DNA from: Gonatopus flavifemur
Lineage: Eukaryota; Arthropoda; Insecta; Hymenoptera; Dryinidae
Assembly: GCA_018340375.1 (NCBI GenBank)
Contig: JAFFJZ010000002.1
Span: forward strand, 44,846,001 to 44,910,000
Direction: 5' to 3'
DNA: 64,000 nt
The notes beneath the pieces are model-generated. The model saw only the letters and a program-made list of their open reading frames with translations, was not told where the DNA came from and ran no database searches. Below are positions 52,127 through 64,000 of this stretch, piece by piece. The position numbers were made by a program, and so were the translations under genes. How positions within the stretch are numbered: position 1 is the stretch's first letter; each line of letters begins with the position of its first letter.

Positions 52127-53494
52127 AGGGGAGAGTAGGGACACTTGCACCACTTTTTTTCACATTTTAATAACTCTCATGGTTAAGTTCATTCGATATA
52201 TTATTTATACGATTTTTACGAAACAAACATTCGTCTTTAAGTTGTGAATGATTGCAAGGCCAAATCCAATGTTCTATCAATGATACGACTGTTCTCCAGA
52301 AACATTGCGATTGATGCAACTCTCTCCACATGACGGGAGATTTGCCCCACCCTGCGAATTAGGTCTTCATCCATCTCTGTGAACCACTGATACCTTGATT
52401 GATGTAATAACCATTATTTTTAAATCAATTTATGAATATGCATTTGAAATGAATACTTAAACACAAATGATACAAAAATCAAGCGACCCAGGTATGCGTT
52501 GACAAATGTACCAAGCTTGGTGCCAAGCTTGAGCCAATGCTAGTCAACATTGGGCCTAGCATGGTTACCAACTTTGGCACCAAATTAGATTAATGTCTGG
52601 GATGATAACAATGTTCAACGCTTGGCATTCAAGCTTGGTTCAATATCAAGATTCAATATTGGTTTGATGTTTTGAACCGATATTGGTGCCATGATTGATA
52701 TACAATCAACCTCAACGAATAGCATAGTTTTCTTATTGACATCCAAGCTTGATTGAATATAATATTTTCCGACACATGAAATTTCGGAATATTGGATTTC
52801 GACCTAGTCACTTCAGCCTAGATAGCACAAGGATTCATAAAGAACTCTTTTAGGAGTCTTGTGCTATTTGGGAAGACGTTGAGAGGATACCCGTATTTGG
52901 GCTGACGTACATTCAGGCGTATATTCTTTCAAGTTTCTGAAATGCGAATAAATTCCAAGTCCACCTCATGTGACTGTATTTAGGCTTACGGCGAGCCAAG
53001 TGTCGATAAAAGCTTGGTTGACGAAAAATAAATCAAACGCAGCAAAATATGCTTAATCCCAGCATTAATGTCTGAGGTGCTATTAAGGGTTGGTGAGCTG
53101 TGACGGGCCAAGCATCAGTCGAGACTTGGTTAACGAAAATTCAATCAAACACGGCACAATATGCTTGGCTCTATCATTGGTATCTAAGGCTCTATCAACG
53201 CTTAGTCAACTACGGTGGGCCAAGCATTGGCCAGGGCTAGGCTAACGAGACTTGGCACACCAAGCTTGACGCCAATCATGGTCCAATTGTCAGTCTTGGT
53301 ATGACTTGCCTGGGGATTTTGGGAGTGCCAAAGCTTTTGCTATAAATGAAGAAGAAAGAGAATCATTTCATATTCCTGTGGACTCGTGTGGAGTTAGGGC
53401 ATCCATAGAGCTAGCGATACGTGCAAACACGACTTGGAAATCTCTGTAAGATCAAGAGATATCTGCCGTGGTGCAAGTGTCCCCACTCTCCCCC
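52127..53494. mobile_element. 1.37-kb element with GGGGAGAGTAGGGACACTTG ends
   Basis: GGGGAGAGTAGGGACACTTG with CACCAC on the left is inverted at the right end (53469-53494). It contains the separate AAGCTTGG element (52487-53314). No coding domain is recognised. Confidence 0.75.
52487..53314. mobile_element. AAGCTTGG-repeat element nested in 52127-53494
   Basis: CCCAGGTATGCGTTG at the left and GGTATGACTTGCCTGGG at the right are its ends. ACCAAGCTTGG, CAAGCTTGAGCC, CAAGCATTGGCC and relatives recur more than a dozen times in both orientations. A smaller hairpin (52818-52869, TAGCACAAGGATTC) lies inside. Confidence 0.65.
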
Positions 53495-53496
53495 AC

Positions 53497-53943
53497 ACGG
53501 AAAGAAATTTTTAGCTATATCAGCTAAATTTTAGTTATTACAGCTAAATATTTTAGCACCCACAGGACAGCTACACGGAAAAAAGAAAATGGAGAAATTT
53601 ACCGTATAGGATGACAACGCGTCGCTTCGAGCCTTTAAATGGGAATTTTTACAAAATATATTGTTGGATAATTCACATTATGAGACGAAAATAGATTTTT
53701 CTCTTATGATGTGAATTATTTGACAATATATTTTTTTGTAAAAATTTCCATTTAAAAGCTCGAAGCGACGCGTTGTCATCCTGTACGGTAAATTTCTTCA
53801 TTTTCTTTTTCCCGTGTAATTTCTTAGCAACATTAGCTAGAATTTGGCTGATGAAGTTAAAATTTTGCTGCAGCAGCTAAAATTTAGCTACAGGAGCTGA
53901 AAAAATGACTGTCCATCTCGCAGCTAATTACTTTTTTCAGTGT
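53497..53943. mobile_element. AGCTAAATTTTAG-rich element hosting a palindrome
   Basis: Starts ACGGAAAGAAATTTTTAGC and ends TTTTTTCAGTGTA. CAGCTAAATTTTAGTTA and GCTAAAATTTAGCTAC are inverted. A 247-bp palindrome (53572-53818) is inserted. Confidence 0.6.
53572..53818. mobile_element. 247-bp palindromic MITE with TACACGGAAAAAAG ends
   Basis: TACACGGAAAAAAGAAAATG, GATGACAACGCGTCGCTTCG and AATTCACATTATGAGA are inverted across the centre near 53695. The arms match with few mismatches. Confidence 0.85.
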
Positions 53944-54094
53944 ACGCAATCATTATTTCCGAACATTGATATGAAGTTTTCTAAATAAATTTTTCATAGT
54001 GTGCATTCTTGTAATTTCAATGACGTTAGCTGCAGCACAGTAAGAAGTCAAACTCACTTTCAACCTACAATCTATAGACAATCCGATTTTTATT

Positions 54095-54240
54095 AGATAC
54101 CTAAAAGATGTCTGAAAATTTTTTCTGAAAGAGATCTCTGAGATATCTTGAAGATATCGGACGCAACATTATTATATATCTTTGAGATATCTGAAAAGAG
54201 ATCTTTCAGAAGCTTCTTCAAGATATCTTAATGAGGTCTC
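54095..54240. repeat. AGATATCTT-family fragment
   Basis: CCTAAAAGATGTCTGAAAAT and TTGAAGATATCGGACGC are typical units; no clear ends. Confidence 0.5.
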
Positions 54241-54298
54241 ATGGGAGAGCAGAATTAGAACTCCGACAAATGATGTATTTCAGAAGTCATACAAAAAC

Positions 54299-54492
54299 TC
54301 TGGTGGTAATGTATATCATAATTTACCATAATTCTCATGAAAGTCATAATTCTTTATATTTCCTCATTTGTTACAAATTCAAGGAGAAAATATTAGATTT
54401 TTCTAACCGAATTTGTAATTTATGAGGGAATATGAAAAATTGTCACTTTTATGAGAAATTATGAAAAATCATGAGATCTACCTTCACCGGGG
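54299..54492. mobile_element. CCCTGGTGAAAAT-type MITE with CATAATTT arms
   Basis: CTCTGGTGGTAATGTATATC and CATAATTCTCATGAAAGTCA on the left are inverted on the right (ATGAAAAATCATGAGATC, TACCTTCACCGGGG). Confidence 0.7.
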
Positions 54493-54842
54493 AATCGATA
54501 CATGAATTCGATGGAGATGTTTCGAGAAGAAGACAGCATGGTGCAAATTCATGTATTCAGGTTAATAAATTAAAGAGCAAGGTTAGGAATGCCGGTAATG
54601 TTTACTAATGCTGATTTTGAAAGAGTATACAATGGCATCCAACGAATATACGAATAAGATATCATGTACTTACTTGGTGAGTGTTTATCCCATGAACAGG
54701 TCAATTGCACCTTTGAATCCCTTGAATCCTCATATATAACATTTTTATATATAAGATTCAACATTTCACACGTACTGCACGCGAGAAAATGAGGCAGAAA
54801 AGTGATGCGAAAGGCAAAGTCGGTAGACGCCATCTTTTCAGA

Positions 54843-55057
54843 AATTCAAGTTCTGAAAGATGTCTTGTAGATGATATTTTAAGAACTCCAATGCAATAGA
54901 TTTTTCGGATATATTTCAGATATCTTATACAAGCATCTATAAGATATCTTTCTGAAGATTTCTGATATACATCTATAATACATCTTTTAGACACATCTTA
55001 AAGGTTTCTTTCATCGGATATCTTATATTCATCTTTAAGAACTCAGGGTTTACTGGG
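54843..55057. repeat. AGATATCTT-family element with TTTACTGGG end
   Basis: GAAAGATGTCTTGTAGATG, TCAGATATCTTATAC and ATCTATAAGATATC recur; it ends GGTTTACTGGG. Confidence 0.5.
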
Positions 55058-55177
55058 ATAATTATCAGCTTATTTTAAGATGCAGCCAAAACTAGCCCTA
55101 TTTCAGCTGGAAGTAAGCATCCAAAACAAATGCCGATACAATGTAAAAGACTGAATTTCAGTCAAGTTTTCGAGTAA

Positions 55178-55679
55178 CCCTGGTGGAAATGGGAGCGAGA
55201 AGAAAGAGTAAACAAAGCGTATGCTGAAGGGTAACAGGAACGCCAATGGAAAGTATACGAAGCTTGAATGGAAAGGATACAAAGAGTATGTGAAACGGGA
55301 ATTGAAACAAAGAAAGCGGGAAAAATTCAAGAAATCTAGACAAAAAAATTGAACTCTGTGGTGAGAGTCGAACCGGTGACTTTCACCATGGTGGGGTCTT
55401 ATCCACTGAGCCATGGATCGTCGTTGACATCGATTGCTGAAAGATGTCATTTGAAATCAGAATAGGTATGACTCGCATACGCTCCATATAACCTACTATG
55501 ACGTTACATAAAGCATATGCGAAACGGGATCGGAAGTTTATGAAACGTATACAGAACGTATGATTCGATGACTTTTCAGCAAGCGGGTATCATACGCTCC
55601 AGAAAGAGGGAGTTGAAACGTTTTTCGCTTCGTATACTTTTCCTTCTCGCTCTGTGTATACGCTTCATTTTCACCAGGG
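55178..55679. mobile_element. 502-bp element with CCCTGGTG ends and a tRNA-like core
   Basis: CCCTGGTGGAAATGGGAGCG and the inverted ACGCTTCATTTTCACCAGGG end it. AAGCGTATGC, GAAACGTATAC and relatives recur. A tRNA-like stretch (55348-55424) lies inside. The ends match the element at 12566-13041. Confidence 0.7.
55348..55424 (-). repeat. tRNA-like SINE head with both Pol III boxes
   Basis: On the minus strand CCATGGCTCAGTGGATAAG matches the A box and CACCGGTTCGACTCTCACC the B box, followed by a T run. T-arm pairing is incomplete, so it is a SINE or tRNA relic and not a clear tRNA gene. Confidence 0.5.
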
Positions 55680-55889
55680 AAGATGCAGCCACTTGCAGTC
55701 AAACTTTTTACAGTGTACACTGTGAAAAATAATTGGAATTTTCCTGCACGTGAGGATGTGAATATTCCAACCACGTATAGGAAATAGATATTCCATTACC
55801 TGTATATAAATTTTCCTTATAGTATTATCAGAAATCCGATGTGCATCGGAATTTTCTGAGAAAGAGATGGAAAAAAAGAAATTAATTGC

Positions 55890-56162
55890 GCTCTCTAAAA
55901 TTTTTAGAGTGAGATTCACTCTTTAGCCAGTCAAAAGTGAGCCTGTCGAAATTTTGAGTGGAATTTCCACTCTTTTAGAGTGATATTCTAAGGTTTGAGG
56001 TTAGAAACTCACAGCCACTCGAATTCTAGAGTCCATTTTTCACTCTAAAAGAGTGAGGATTCACTCGAAACGAGTGAAAATCCCACTCGAAGCGGACTGG
56101 CTCACTTCTGAGACTTAGTGGAGTGAAACACGTGATTTTTCACTCTTTCGGATTTAGAAAGC
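55890..56162. mobile_element. AGTGAGATTTCACTCT-type MITE, copy 2
   Basis: CGCTCTCTAAAATTTTTAGA and CTCTTTCGGATTTAGAAAGCG end it. It is collinear with 18790-19057 over its length, including GTGAGCCTGTCGAA and CACTCGAAGCGGAC. Confidence 0.8.
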
Positions 56163-56207
56163 GTATAACATATACTTGGAAGTTCTCACTGACAGACAGC
56201 GCGGCGC

Positions 56208-56262
56208 CGCAGCTGAAGTCGAAGCATGCTCGCTTTCGACCTGGGTTCGAGCCTAAGTGCGG
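56208..56262 (+). repeat. tRNA-like fragment
   Basis: GACCTGGGTTCGAGCCTAAG is a B box with a possible T-arm, preceded by CGCCGCAGCTGAAGTCGAAG as a weak A box. It is too short for a complete tRNA. Confidence 0.35.
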
Positions 56263-56575
56263 GTGTTGTACAGTGACATATTTTTTGCCATGAATGTATA
56301 GGAAAATTATAAACCAATGATAGTATTTTTACTTTCGCGACCCATGGAAATTTTCCGATACAATGTATATGTTAATTACTTCACATACATGTGTAGGAAA
56401 CTTCCAATGGAAATTTCTTACAGTGTAGATTATGATAACCCAAACATTTGGGTGCAATGTTCACGAATTGGTTGTGACCGCCATACATTTTTTTCCGTGC
56501 TCGCTTGTAATTTATCATCCCAAATGATGCCGATTACACTCATATTCGTGATGAATCACTTCGATTCACGAGCAG

Positions 56576-56866
56576 CCCAATGAACATTATGAGGACGAGG
56601 ACTTGAAGACAACTGAAGAAGGAGCTCTTAAAGAGATCAAGTTATGTCATCCAATGCGTCGGTTTAGGAGATCCTGTGGAGGTCTTGTTTTAGATCACTT
56701 TATGTTATCTTAAAGAGAACATTTATAACATAAAGATAACATGAAGTGGTCTTAAACAAGAGCTCTGTAAGATCTCCTAAATCGACGCATTGGATCACAT
56801 TATGATCTCTTTAAGAGCTCCTCCTCCAGTTGTCTCCAAGTCCTCGTCCTCATAATGTTCATTGGG
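56576..56866. mobile_element. 291-bp long-arm palindromic MITE with CCCAATGAAC ends
   Basis: CCCAATGAACATTATGAGGA, CGAGGACTTGAAGACAACTG and GAGCTCTTAAAGAGATCAAG on the left are inverted on the right. The centre near 56720 is AACATTTATAACATAAAG. Few mismatches suggest a young or conserved copy. Confidence 0.85.
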
Positions 56867-57072
56867 AGTTAACAAGAAAATGAAACATTCCGTTTTTGTA
56901 TGGAGAAGATTTGACTGGCTTATTAATTCATTCTCATTGCGTATGTCCATCACCTGGGAAGCACAAATCAATATGTTGGTGCGTTATTGAACATATGAAA
57001 TGTGTGTCGCAAAAAAGTAAATATTAACCTGTTGTATGAGTTGAAGTCAAAATTTCTAGTCGGGCTAGCATG

Positions 57073-57306
57073 CACCGAGAGAAAAAGCATACTGCAGAAG
57101 TATGACGCACTAAAGTTTCTAATGCATTCGTCATAACTTGCTTCCAACGCTCGGTACCCATGCTTAGAAAGCATGTGACACATACCCAAAAAGCATGGTC
57201 TCGTGCGTTAACTGCATGAGTCCCGAGCGGTAAAAGTACGTTGTAACAAATGCGTTAGAAGCATTGAAGTGTGTCATGCTTCTAAAGCATGCTTTTTCTC
57301 TCGGTG
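57073..57306. mobile_element. 234-bp MITE with CACCGAGAGAAAAAGCAT ends
   Basis: CACCGAGAGAAAAAGCAT and ATGCTTTTTCTCTCGGTG are exact inverted ends. CATGCTTAGAAAGCATG and ATGCTTCTAAAGCATGC recur inside. Confidence 0.85.
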
Positions 57307-60300
57307 TGGTTATAGATCGACTGATCGTCAAATGGCTTCGTTGTTAGGCTACTCCGTCAACCACTGATAAATCATACTTATGCCCATGACAGAAAATCCA
57401 TTGTTCGCCATTTCACAGTGACCGTGCATCGGGCGAATATTGCACTGAGAAGAATTTGCATTAGTTAAATTCACAAAATCAAGGCAACTGCTGTACCATT
57501 TTAGTTCGAAAGACCGAAAAATTAGTCATTTCAATTGGGAGAAATGGTTCAATCAATTTCAAAAAGCGGTTGTCGTCTGAAAAATTTTCTGTTAATAACA
57601 GTCTATTCAAACATTTGACCTCCCATCATCGCTTTTTGATTAAAATTATTTCTTTTACGAATTAATTATAATCGATGCGAATTCGAGGGGAAAGTGAGGG
57701 TCAAAAAAATCCTCCATGTGAAATTGAATTTTCTTTTATATTTTTGTAGCATCCGTCCAGTCCAAATCATTTGTGACTTCGATAGTTCAATGGCGTGAGA
57801 GTTGGTGAAAACAGGACGTGAACTGTCGCGAGAATGTCATCCCTGTTAGAATATTAAACATGCGTGGGTAGCCACAGAATCCTCCTACCGAATGACCGTG
57901 TAGCAACACACGTGATGTCGCTCTAAATTTATCACGAAAACCTGTCCATCGATTTGTCATTGTTGAAGCACGTCCCTCTCAATGTCTTTCTTTTGCCCAA
58001 CCACGAAGTTACGATGTCAGAGTGGTGGTTAAACATTATTCTAGCTCCGTTTAATCGTTGAACACGTAAAGCTAGTTAAACACACATACCGAGTCAACAG
58101 CTTCGTACGTTCATTGTTTTGGATGAAATATGAATATTTTCACAATGTATACGTTTACATCCGAATGGTTGAATGCTTTGCAGTCACCCTTCGCCAGCGA
58201 TACCCCCTATCCTAGACAAATGATAAATTAGTTATTTTGTATCCAGTAGAAACTTCATACAACCAATTTTATCAACTTCGATCATTTTTCCAGATGTCGT
58301 GAGATTTTTTTCCCGAAAAATACAGGGAAGTACAGAGTTTTTCCAAGAACAAAGAATAAAGACATATTATTCCGGATGAGCAGTTTGTCTCTTGTATATT
58401 TCAAATAATTTTACATTTTGATGCTGAACATCTTTGTGCGCAAGAAAAGTATTTGACGGAAGAAAGAGAGAGAGTGCTGTTTCGGATATAGTCTTACCGT
58501 TTGAGTTCATACGAATCAATATGCGATATTTACACCGTTCGATGTGACTTGAATAGACGAATCAGACAAAAACAAAATCGACTCAAAGGGAAAATTTCAG
58601 TTCCAACAACCACCCATCTCGTCCTCTTTCATGCGTTCTCACAAAAGCTTTGTATCGTTGCATACACGGAATCTATTCCATCTATGGCATAGTTGCAAAA
58701 TTTCAAGTTGAACAAATAATTGGTTCTTGAAATGTTGTGGACGATGAACAAAAAAAGAGACAAAAAAAGGATGACATTGGTTCAAAAAAAGATTCTATTG
58801 ATAACATAGAAAACTACCAGAATCTTTCTTCTCTGTAAATTTACTGATAAAAATGTAGGTACATGCTTTGAATATATGTATATGTATACGTATATTTTAA
58901 CACATGGTCGCGTTTTGTTGATCGTGTTCGCAGTTTAGTCCCACGTATTGGTTCCCATTGTTCAACAAGCTCTGTAAGTTAGCTAGTATTTGTGTTTGAT
59001 TATCGATTGACTGACTATTGTATCTCGAGAGTAAGTAACCAGTTCTGTCTTCAAAGGTAGTCAGAAGTGTATTACTTTCGTCTTGTAGTTGACAGGTTGT
59101 AGTTGAACTAAAGTTAGACGTTATTCGGACATTCTCACAAACATCATAAGGATAGTTTTGTCAAGTTACCCGTCGGGCATTCCTCGTATCATCGTTTGGG
59201 GCTTCTTTGTTTTACAAAGTTCAATTATCTTGTAAAACCTGAGATCTTCCATTACATCGTTTAATTTATGTATTTTTCGTATAAAAAGAATTGATGGCTC
59301 GAGAAGAATTTTGTATCATGATCCTCACAGTCATCTCATACTTAGTTTTCCATTCATCACAGTTGGATTCTTCAGAACAAGGAGATGGATTTATTGTCCT
59401 TCGTGGAATGTCAACAAGAAAAATAACATCTCGTACATCAATTTTGTAAATGAAAACATGCGTGAGAATTTGGATTCTTCTTTGTACGAAATAAACATCT
59501 GGAGAATAATAAATAATCATATCTGGTTCAGAAATTCTTATATCACACTTACCTTCACTAAACCTCGCGCGAATCAGGATTCTCGGATATGAAGGACGAT
59601 GAAATAAACTTACAACACATTACAACATTTCGTACGTTGAGATTTTATTAGGGCAGTAACGGTGATTGCATTACAGTTTTCAATAACCTATCATTATTAC
59701 TTATGAGTATCAGATGTATGTGGAATGATCGGGCAAAAGAGCCTTTCAAAACAGAATAAGAAAATACATCCGCGATTGGCGGATACCGCAGTCGATGTTT
59801 CGATCATCAACCCTTGAAAAAATTTGTATTCGTTGCTGTTCGATGCATGACTGCGATGCTTTCGGGGTAGGTTTAATCACCGCAGGACAAAGTTCGATGC
59901 GTTATGGGCGCTACTGTGAAAACACGCAGATCCCAATCGAACGTGTGAAAGTATATATATATATGTATACATATATGTACGTGAGTGTACGAGCAGGATG
60001 AAAGTTTATTTATTGGTTTTTTGTGGTCGTAATCGTTCTTTCTCTCGAGATCAGAGATTTTGATTTCCGAACTATCCTTGACACTTCACTCAGCTCTTTG
60101 ATTTTCAAAAGAATAATTTCTATGAGATGCCTCTTTTTAGAGGAAATTTGAACCGCAATAGAATGGATAAGTGAAACTTAGAATTTTATAAAAGAAAAAA
60201 ACAGAAGGAGAACCATTTGAAAAATATAAACAATGATAACCTCTCGGATTGAATAATTTGAAACAATTCCATGAATGAATAATCATGTATTCTTCTATTT

Positions 60301-61398
60301 CAAATGACGATACATCGTGGACAATGAAAAGGAACTTTCACAGGAAAAGAATACTCCATCGTTCTGAAGTTTGTTCTGCGTCTCTCTCTGTCACGACACC
60401 ATACGTGTTTTCCTAGTTCATTGGTACGGAATAAAAGATAGTATGACAATGTTTTAATGACAGCAATTCGAACAGGTTAAATGTAACAATATTTACAAGG
60501 TGATAGTTACGCACAAGCAATTTTCTCCTCCTTCTCATGCCAATTCTCAATAATTTATCGATTTATCAATACACGAACGAAGTGTACCGGATGAAAATCT
60601 TCGTCGTCGTCGTCTGGTCGCGCTTAACCTACGTTATGATTTTTCCATTCACCATTTTGCCATTCACGCTTCACTCGCACGCATTCTTTCAAAAATCCTC
60701 TAGCACTCGTCATCAAAAATCAACTAGAAATTTGGGAAAAGTTTATCAACGTATTATAAACCTATTAAAAAATATTCACAATAGTCTAACGCACACAGTG
60801 AAAGTATTGCTACCTAATCATGTATCGTGTATAGATACAACGTTTGATATCAGATCACACAACGGGGATGTGGTCTATCCAGCGATTTCTTCTTCTAGTT
60901 AATTCAAATTACTTTCGTCGATAGTTCCAAATTCTTTCACTGATCATTGAGTTTTTCTTGTTGCTCCTCGACTTTGCACGCGACAATACTTTCTTCATTT
61001 TCAGATAGTCGCGGGTAGTTGGTAATGGGTCCGTGGATTGTAAATGGAGAACGTTAAGAGGGAATTGAGAATGACTCGACAACGTAAGATAACGCATGGT
61101 TTGTGCTGAAAAACATTGTTGGCACAACAATGCGGCACCTGAGAATTCAAAAGCGATTAATTCCATTCCGTGGGGATTGAATGTAAAATTCGACAAAATC
61201 AGTGAATATTAATATCGATAACATTGAAGGGATCAGGGTCGCGTGCGTGCTTTAATCGAATCATCCACGTCGACATGGTGTTGGTGTATCAAGAAGGGTT
61301 CGACGAGTTTAGGTATGGAAACGTATTATTTCACTCAAGTGGAAAGTCCATACAGGGGATACTTTGGGTGACTCTTCAACAATTCCATTAACGAGATA
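57307..61398. other. Repeat-poor stretch, no recognisable gene
   Basis: A TA/ATGTATAC microsatellite at 59949-59980. Open frames at 58501-58692, 59311-59592, 60537-60902 (121 codons) and 60909-61196 on the other strand are not recognised. Composition is more even than in the repeat field. Confidence 0.35.
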
Positions 61399-61503
61399 AA
61401 GGAGTAGGAGAACGAAGAGAGGAAAGGAAAGGGAGAAAGAGAGAGACAGGAAGAGAGGGAGGAAGAAAGAGAGAGGAAGGAAGGGGGTGAGAGTAGAGAG
61501 AAT
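61399..61503. repeat. Purine-rich GA tract
   Basis: About 100 bp of almost pure A and G, such as GAAAGAGAGAGACAGGAAGA. It yields a long but meaningless Leu/Phe/Ser-rich frame on the minus strand. Confidence 0.85.
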
Positions 61504-64000
61504 AGTAGTCACTTGCTGCTCTCCTTCCATCCTCTCCTTCCTCCCCCTTGGGAGAAGTCAATTTTCGATGGCTCTCAATTCTCCTTGCTTTTGAAGTTAC
61601 AGTTTCGTTGTAAGACGAGCCATGTCATCAAGTTGTCGTCTCATGTTAGTGCTGATAGTTGAAGTAGCCCCGATTAAAGCCAAACTGGATCGAAGAGGAG
61701 ACAACTTAAGCAGAACAGTAACAACGTTGTGATACCTGCAACAGCGGAAAATCACATCTTATAGCTTCTGTTGCGAGAAGAGTTCATTTGACGGATGAAA
61801 TTCATCACCCCTGTTGTATTATTCGAGAGACTTCTGGCGTTTGAATAACATCAAACACTTGCTCTGAGTTGTGAATTCCGACGATTCTAAAATTTCAAAG
61901 TATTCCTGATTGAAGGTGAACTCGAGACTCTCGAACGAAAACTCGATTTTAAACCCACGTTTTTTATTTTTAGAATGTGGTCTTTTAATTCAATTTAAAT
62001 CCAGCAAGGACACCTGAACTCAATTTAGGAATTTTTCAGCCAAGATTTTTGAATTTCGTTCAAGAGTCTTACCTTTATCTCAGATGTTCTCATTATTATT
62101 GAATATATATTTGATAAACGACTGGATGTTTCGCTTGTTTCGTAACATCCTATTGTAGTACAATGCACAAGGATGCACGATGCGGTTCGGTATTATAACG
62201 AGATACCAAAATGTTTTGAGAAGTTGACGTCAGTTGGTCAGATTTTCGTTATTCGTTATTAATGGGACTCACATTATTGTATTGGAACCGGTATGAGTCA
62301 ATGATGTAATCCGAGTATATTGAAACTATGGTATCGTAGATGCGATACAAGCACCAACGCCTTGCGAATGTACAGAGCAGAGAGAATGGCTCGTGACGTT
62401 ATCACCGGTTGCTTGGAAATAGGCGTTCGCATCCACTACTATCCGCATTCTGTACTTCCAACTCGCTTTCCACAACAATGCCTGTACAATTCAATTTGAT
62501 TGCCCGCGCTTTGGTAGGAGAGGAAACACTGTTTTCGCACGACCGTGCTTAAAAGTAATTGCCATTGTTTGACTTTCTCGTGATTCTATCGTTATTATTG
62601 GAATGAACGCTCACTCAATGTATACCAATGGCCGGGAATATTGCATTGTATTCCTCATTTATGGTCACTCGTCTAGATACAAGCCAAAATCTTTCTCAAT
62701 ACGCGATGTCTTCCATCTATTATGAGATTGTAATTTACGGAAGGTGTGTAATAAAGGGATCTCCGATCGATACTGCAACAGCGACAAGAGACCTAGGAGG
62801 CAGAAGAAGCTATATTTCTTGCATGGGGATTATACGAACACACGAAGAATGAATTATTGCAATTTCAACCTGAAAAGAAGTGTTGGATTTTCCACAAGGT
62901 TAAGGTGGAGGAAGATTCAAACGGGAAATTCTAGTTATACATTCTGACATATTTTAAAAGCGCGTGAAATTATGAACGAATAACAAAATCCTCAGCCGTT
63001 GATGATTTCTTGAATTTCATCAGTTATTGGAACTCTAAAAACATCGTGAAATGAATCAAGGAGATTTCATTAAACGGATCGATAGAAATATTCCCTTGTG
63101 TGGAAATTTGTTTTGGTTACTACAACAGCCAAATTTTCTCAACCATGATTTTATTGTCAATTCAATTATCGATGCCATAGTCGGACAGTGCTTCACCAAT
63201 GCTAGCAACTCTAATTCGATACAGGTGCAGTTTTGGCTCACTAAAGTAACCATGTTGTTAGGAAGATAAGTTGAACCCACTTCAACTTGCTACCAACTTT
63301 GGTTTGGGGTTTGGTGAACTAGGTATTCTCTCAACAGTATTGATTTTGTACTAGGGATGAAAAACAGTGATAGCCTCGAATGGAAGCATTTGTTTTTGCC
63401 GATGTCTCAATGATACAACTTTGCCAGTGTCAGGGCATTTGTCAACTCCAGAAATTATCTCCACACGAGGCTATTGGAAATTTCTATATTCGTTGCATCA
63501 AAACGTCTGACTCGGTTTATTACACGATATTCGAAATTCTTACCCGGAATGACACAGTTAGGATACGATGTTCAACGCCAGGAAAGGTATCGAATAAAAT
63601 AATGATATCCCGGCCCAATCGAATGTATATTGGAAAGCTGCGGCTCCCTATCCGGCTTATTTAAATTTCAAACACGCGCGTTATCTATGTTTTGACACCA
63701 CAACACGGAACCCAACAACGATATTTGTAACACGAACAGGCAGCTTAATTGTTGAAAGCGGTAATTTTGTTTACCGGTTGTGTGTAACAGCCATTAACTT
63801 GTTATATGGCCTCTCTGCGAATTCCAAACAAATCGTCGTTGAACTATGCAACGGAGTGCAAGAGCAAATTTGATATCAGTAGATAATATTCTCAAAATAA
63901 TAAGTGTGATATGATGTACCGTATGAATGGAATGTTTAAAATTATATCCAACATTTTATTTGTGTTACTTCATAAAATCGAACTGATGCAACGAGGAGGA
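61504..64000. other. Repeat-poor stretch, no recognisable gene
   Basis: Small frames at 62628-62852, 63051-63269 and 63380-63664 are unrecognised and show no clear splice signals. I cannot say whether this belongs to the malic enzyme neighbourhood or to a next gene. Confidence 0.35.

Larger units (their letters stand above)
55716..56427. mobile_element. 712-bp element with TACACTGTGAAAAATAATTGG ends
   Basis: TACACTGTGAAAAATAATTG and the inverted TGGAAATTTCTTACAGTGTA end it. Inside are the AGTGAGATTTCACTCT MITE (55890-56162) and a tRNA-like stretch (56208-56262). Confidence 0.65.

Noticed and set aside
61309..61530. A Leu/Phe/Ser-rich membrane-like frame
   Set aside because: It is the translation of a purine tract and not evidence of a protein.
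62478..62554. A short ATG frame (MPVQFNLIARAL) with a possible GTAGGAG donor
   Set aside because: The donor is weak and no following exon was found.

Overview
The window is AT-rich eukaryotic DNA, most likely from an insect. The one recognisable host gene encodes a malic enzyme whose protein closely matches insect malic enzymes. Hymenoptera (perhaps a parasitoid wasp) is my guess, from the general style of the repeats; the sequence does not prove it. Apart from this gene I see only transposable-element coding remnants and small unassigned ORFs.

Host gene: a malic enzyme (malate dehydrogenase, decarboxylating) lies on the minus strand. Eight coding exons join in one frame to give 465 codons: 41458-41483, 14195-14360, 13760-13918, 5614-5795, 1124-1433, 783-965, 491-716 and 282-424. 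The last 110-130 or so codons should lie beyond the left edge. The first coding exon is only 26 nt and is separated from exon 2 by an intron of about 27 kb. The amino terminus looks like a mitochondrial targeting peptide. CpG-richer DNA at about 41.5-42.1 kb is the likely promoter and 5' UTR.

Everything else is mainly a dense field of non-autonomous DNA elements. Most are hairpin ('snap-back') or terminal-inverted-repeat MITEs of 100-850 bp, often nested. Notable nests are at 1628-3720 (several elements deep), 10647-11913 (a hAT remnant carrying two MITEs), 12566-13041, 18681-19199, 42139-43632 (a 5'-truncated LINE inside a MITE), 45010-46793, 52127-53494 and 55716-56427. Several families recur: elements made of AGATATCTT repeats with CCCACA ends, GCTGTGACAGC-rich elements with CACGGAG ends, CCCTGGTGAAAAT-ended elements, and GATGGAGATC-ended elements. 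Five tRNA-like stretches with Pol III box motifs look like SINE heads or tRNA relics.

Repeat-poorer stretches are 20.5-26.6 kb, 47.6-50.2 kb and 57.3-64 kb. They hold no gene I can identify, only small ORFs and one candidate exon (23522-23608). Coordinates of elements come from reading arms by eye and may be off by a few bases. Family assignment of most MITEs is inference from ends and flanks.
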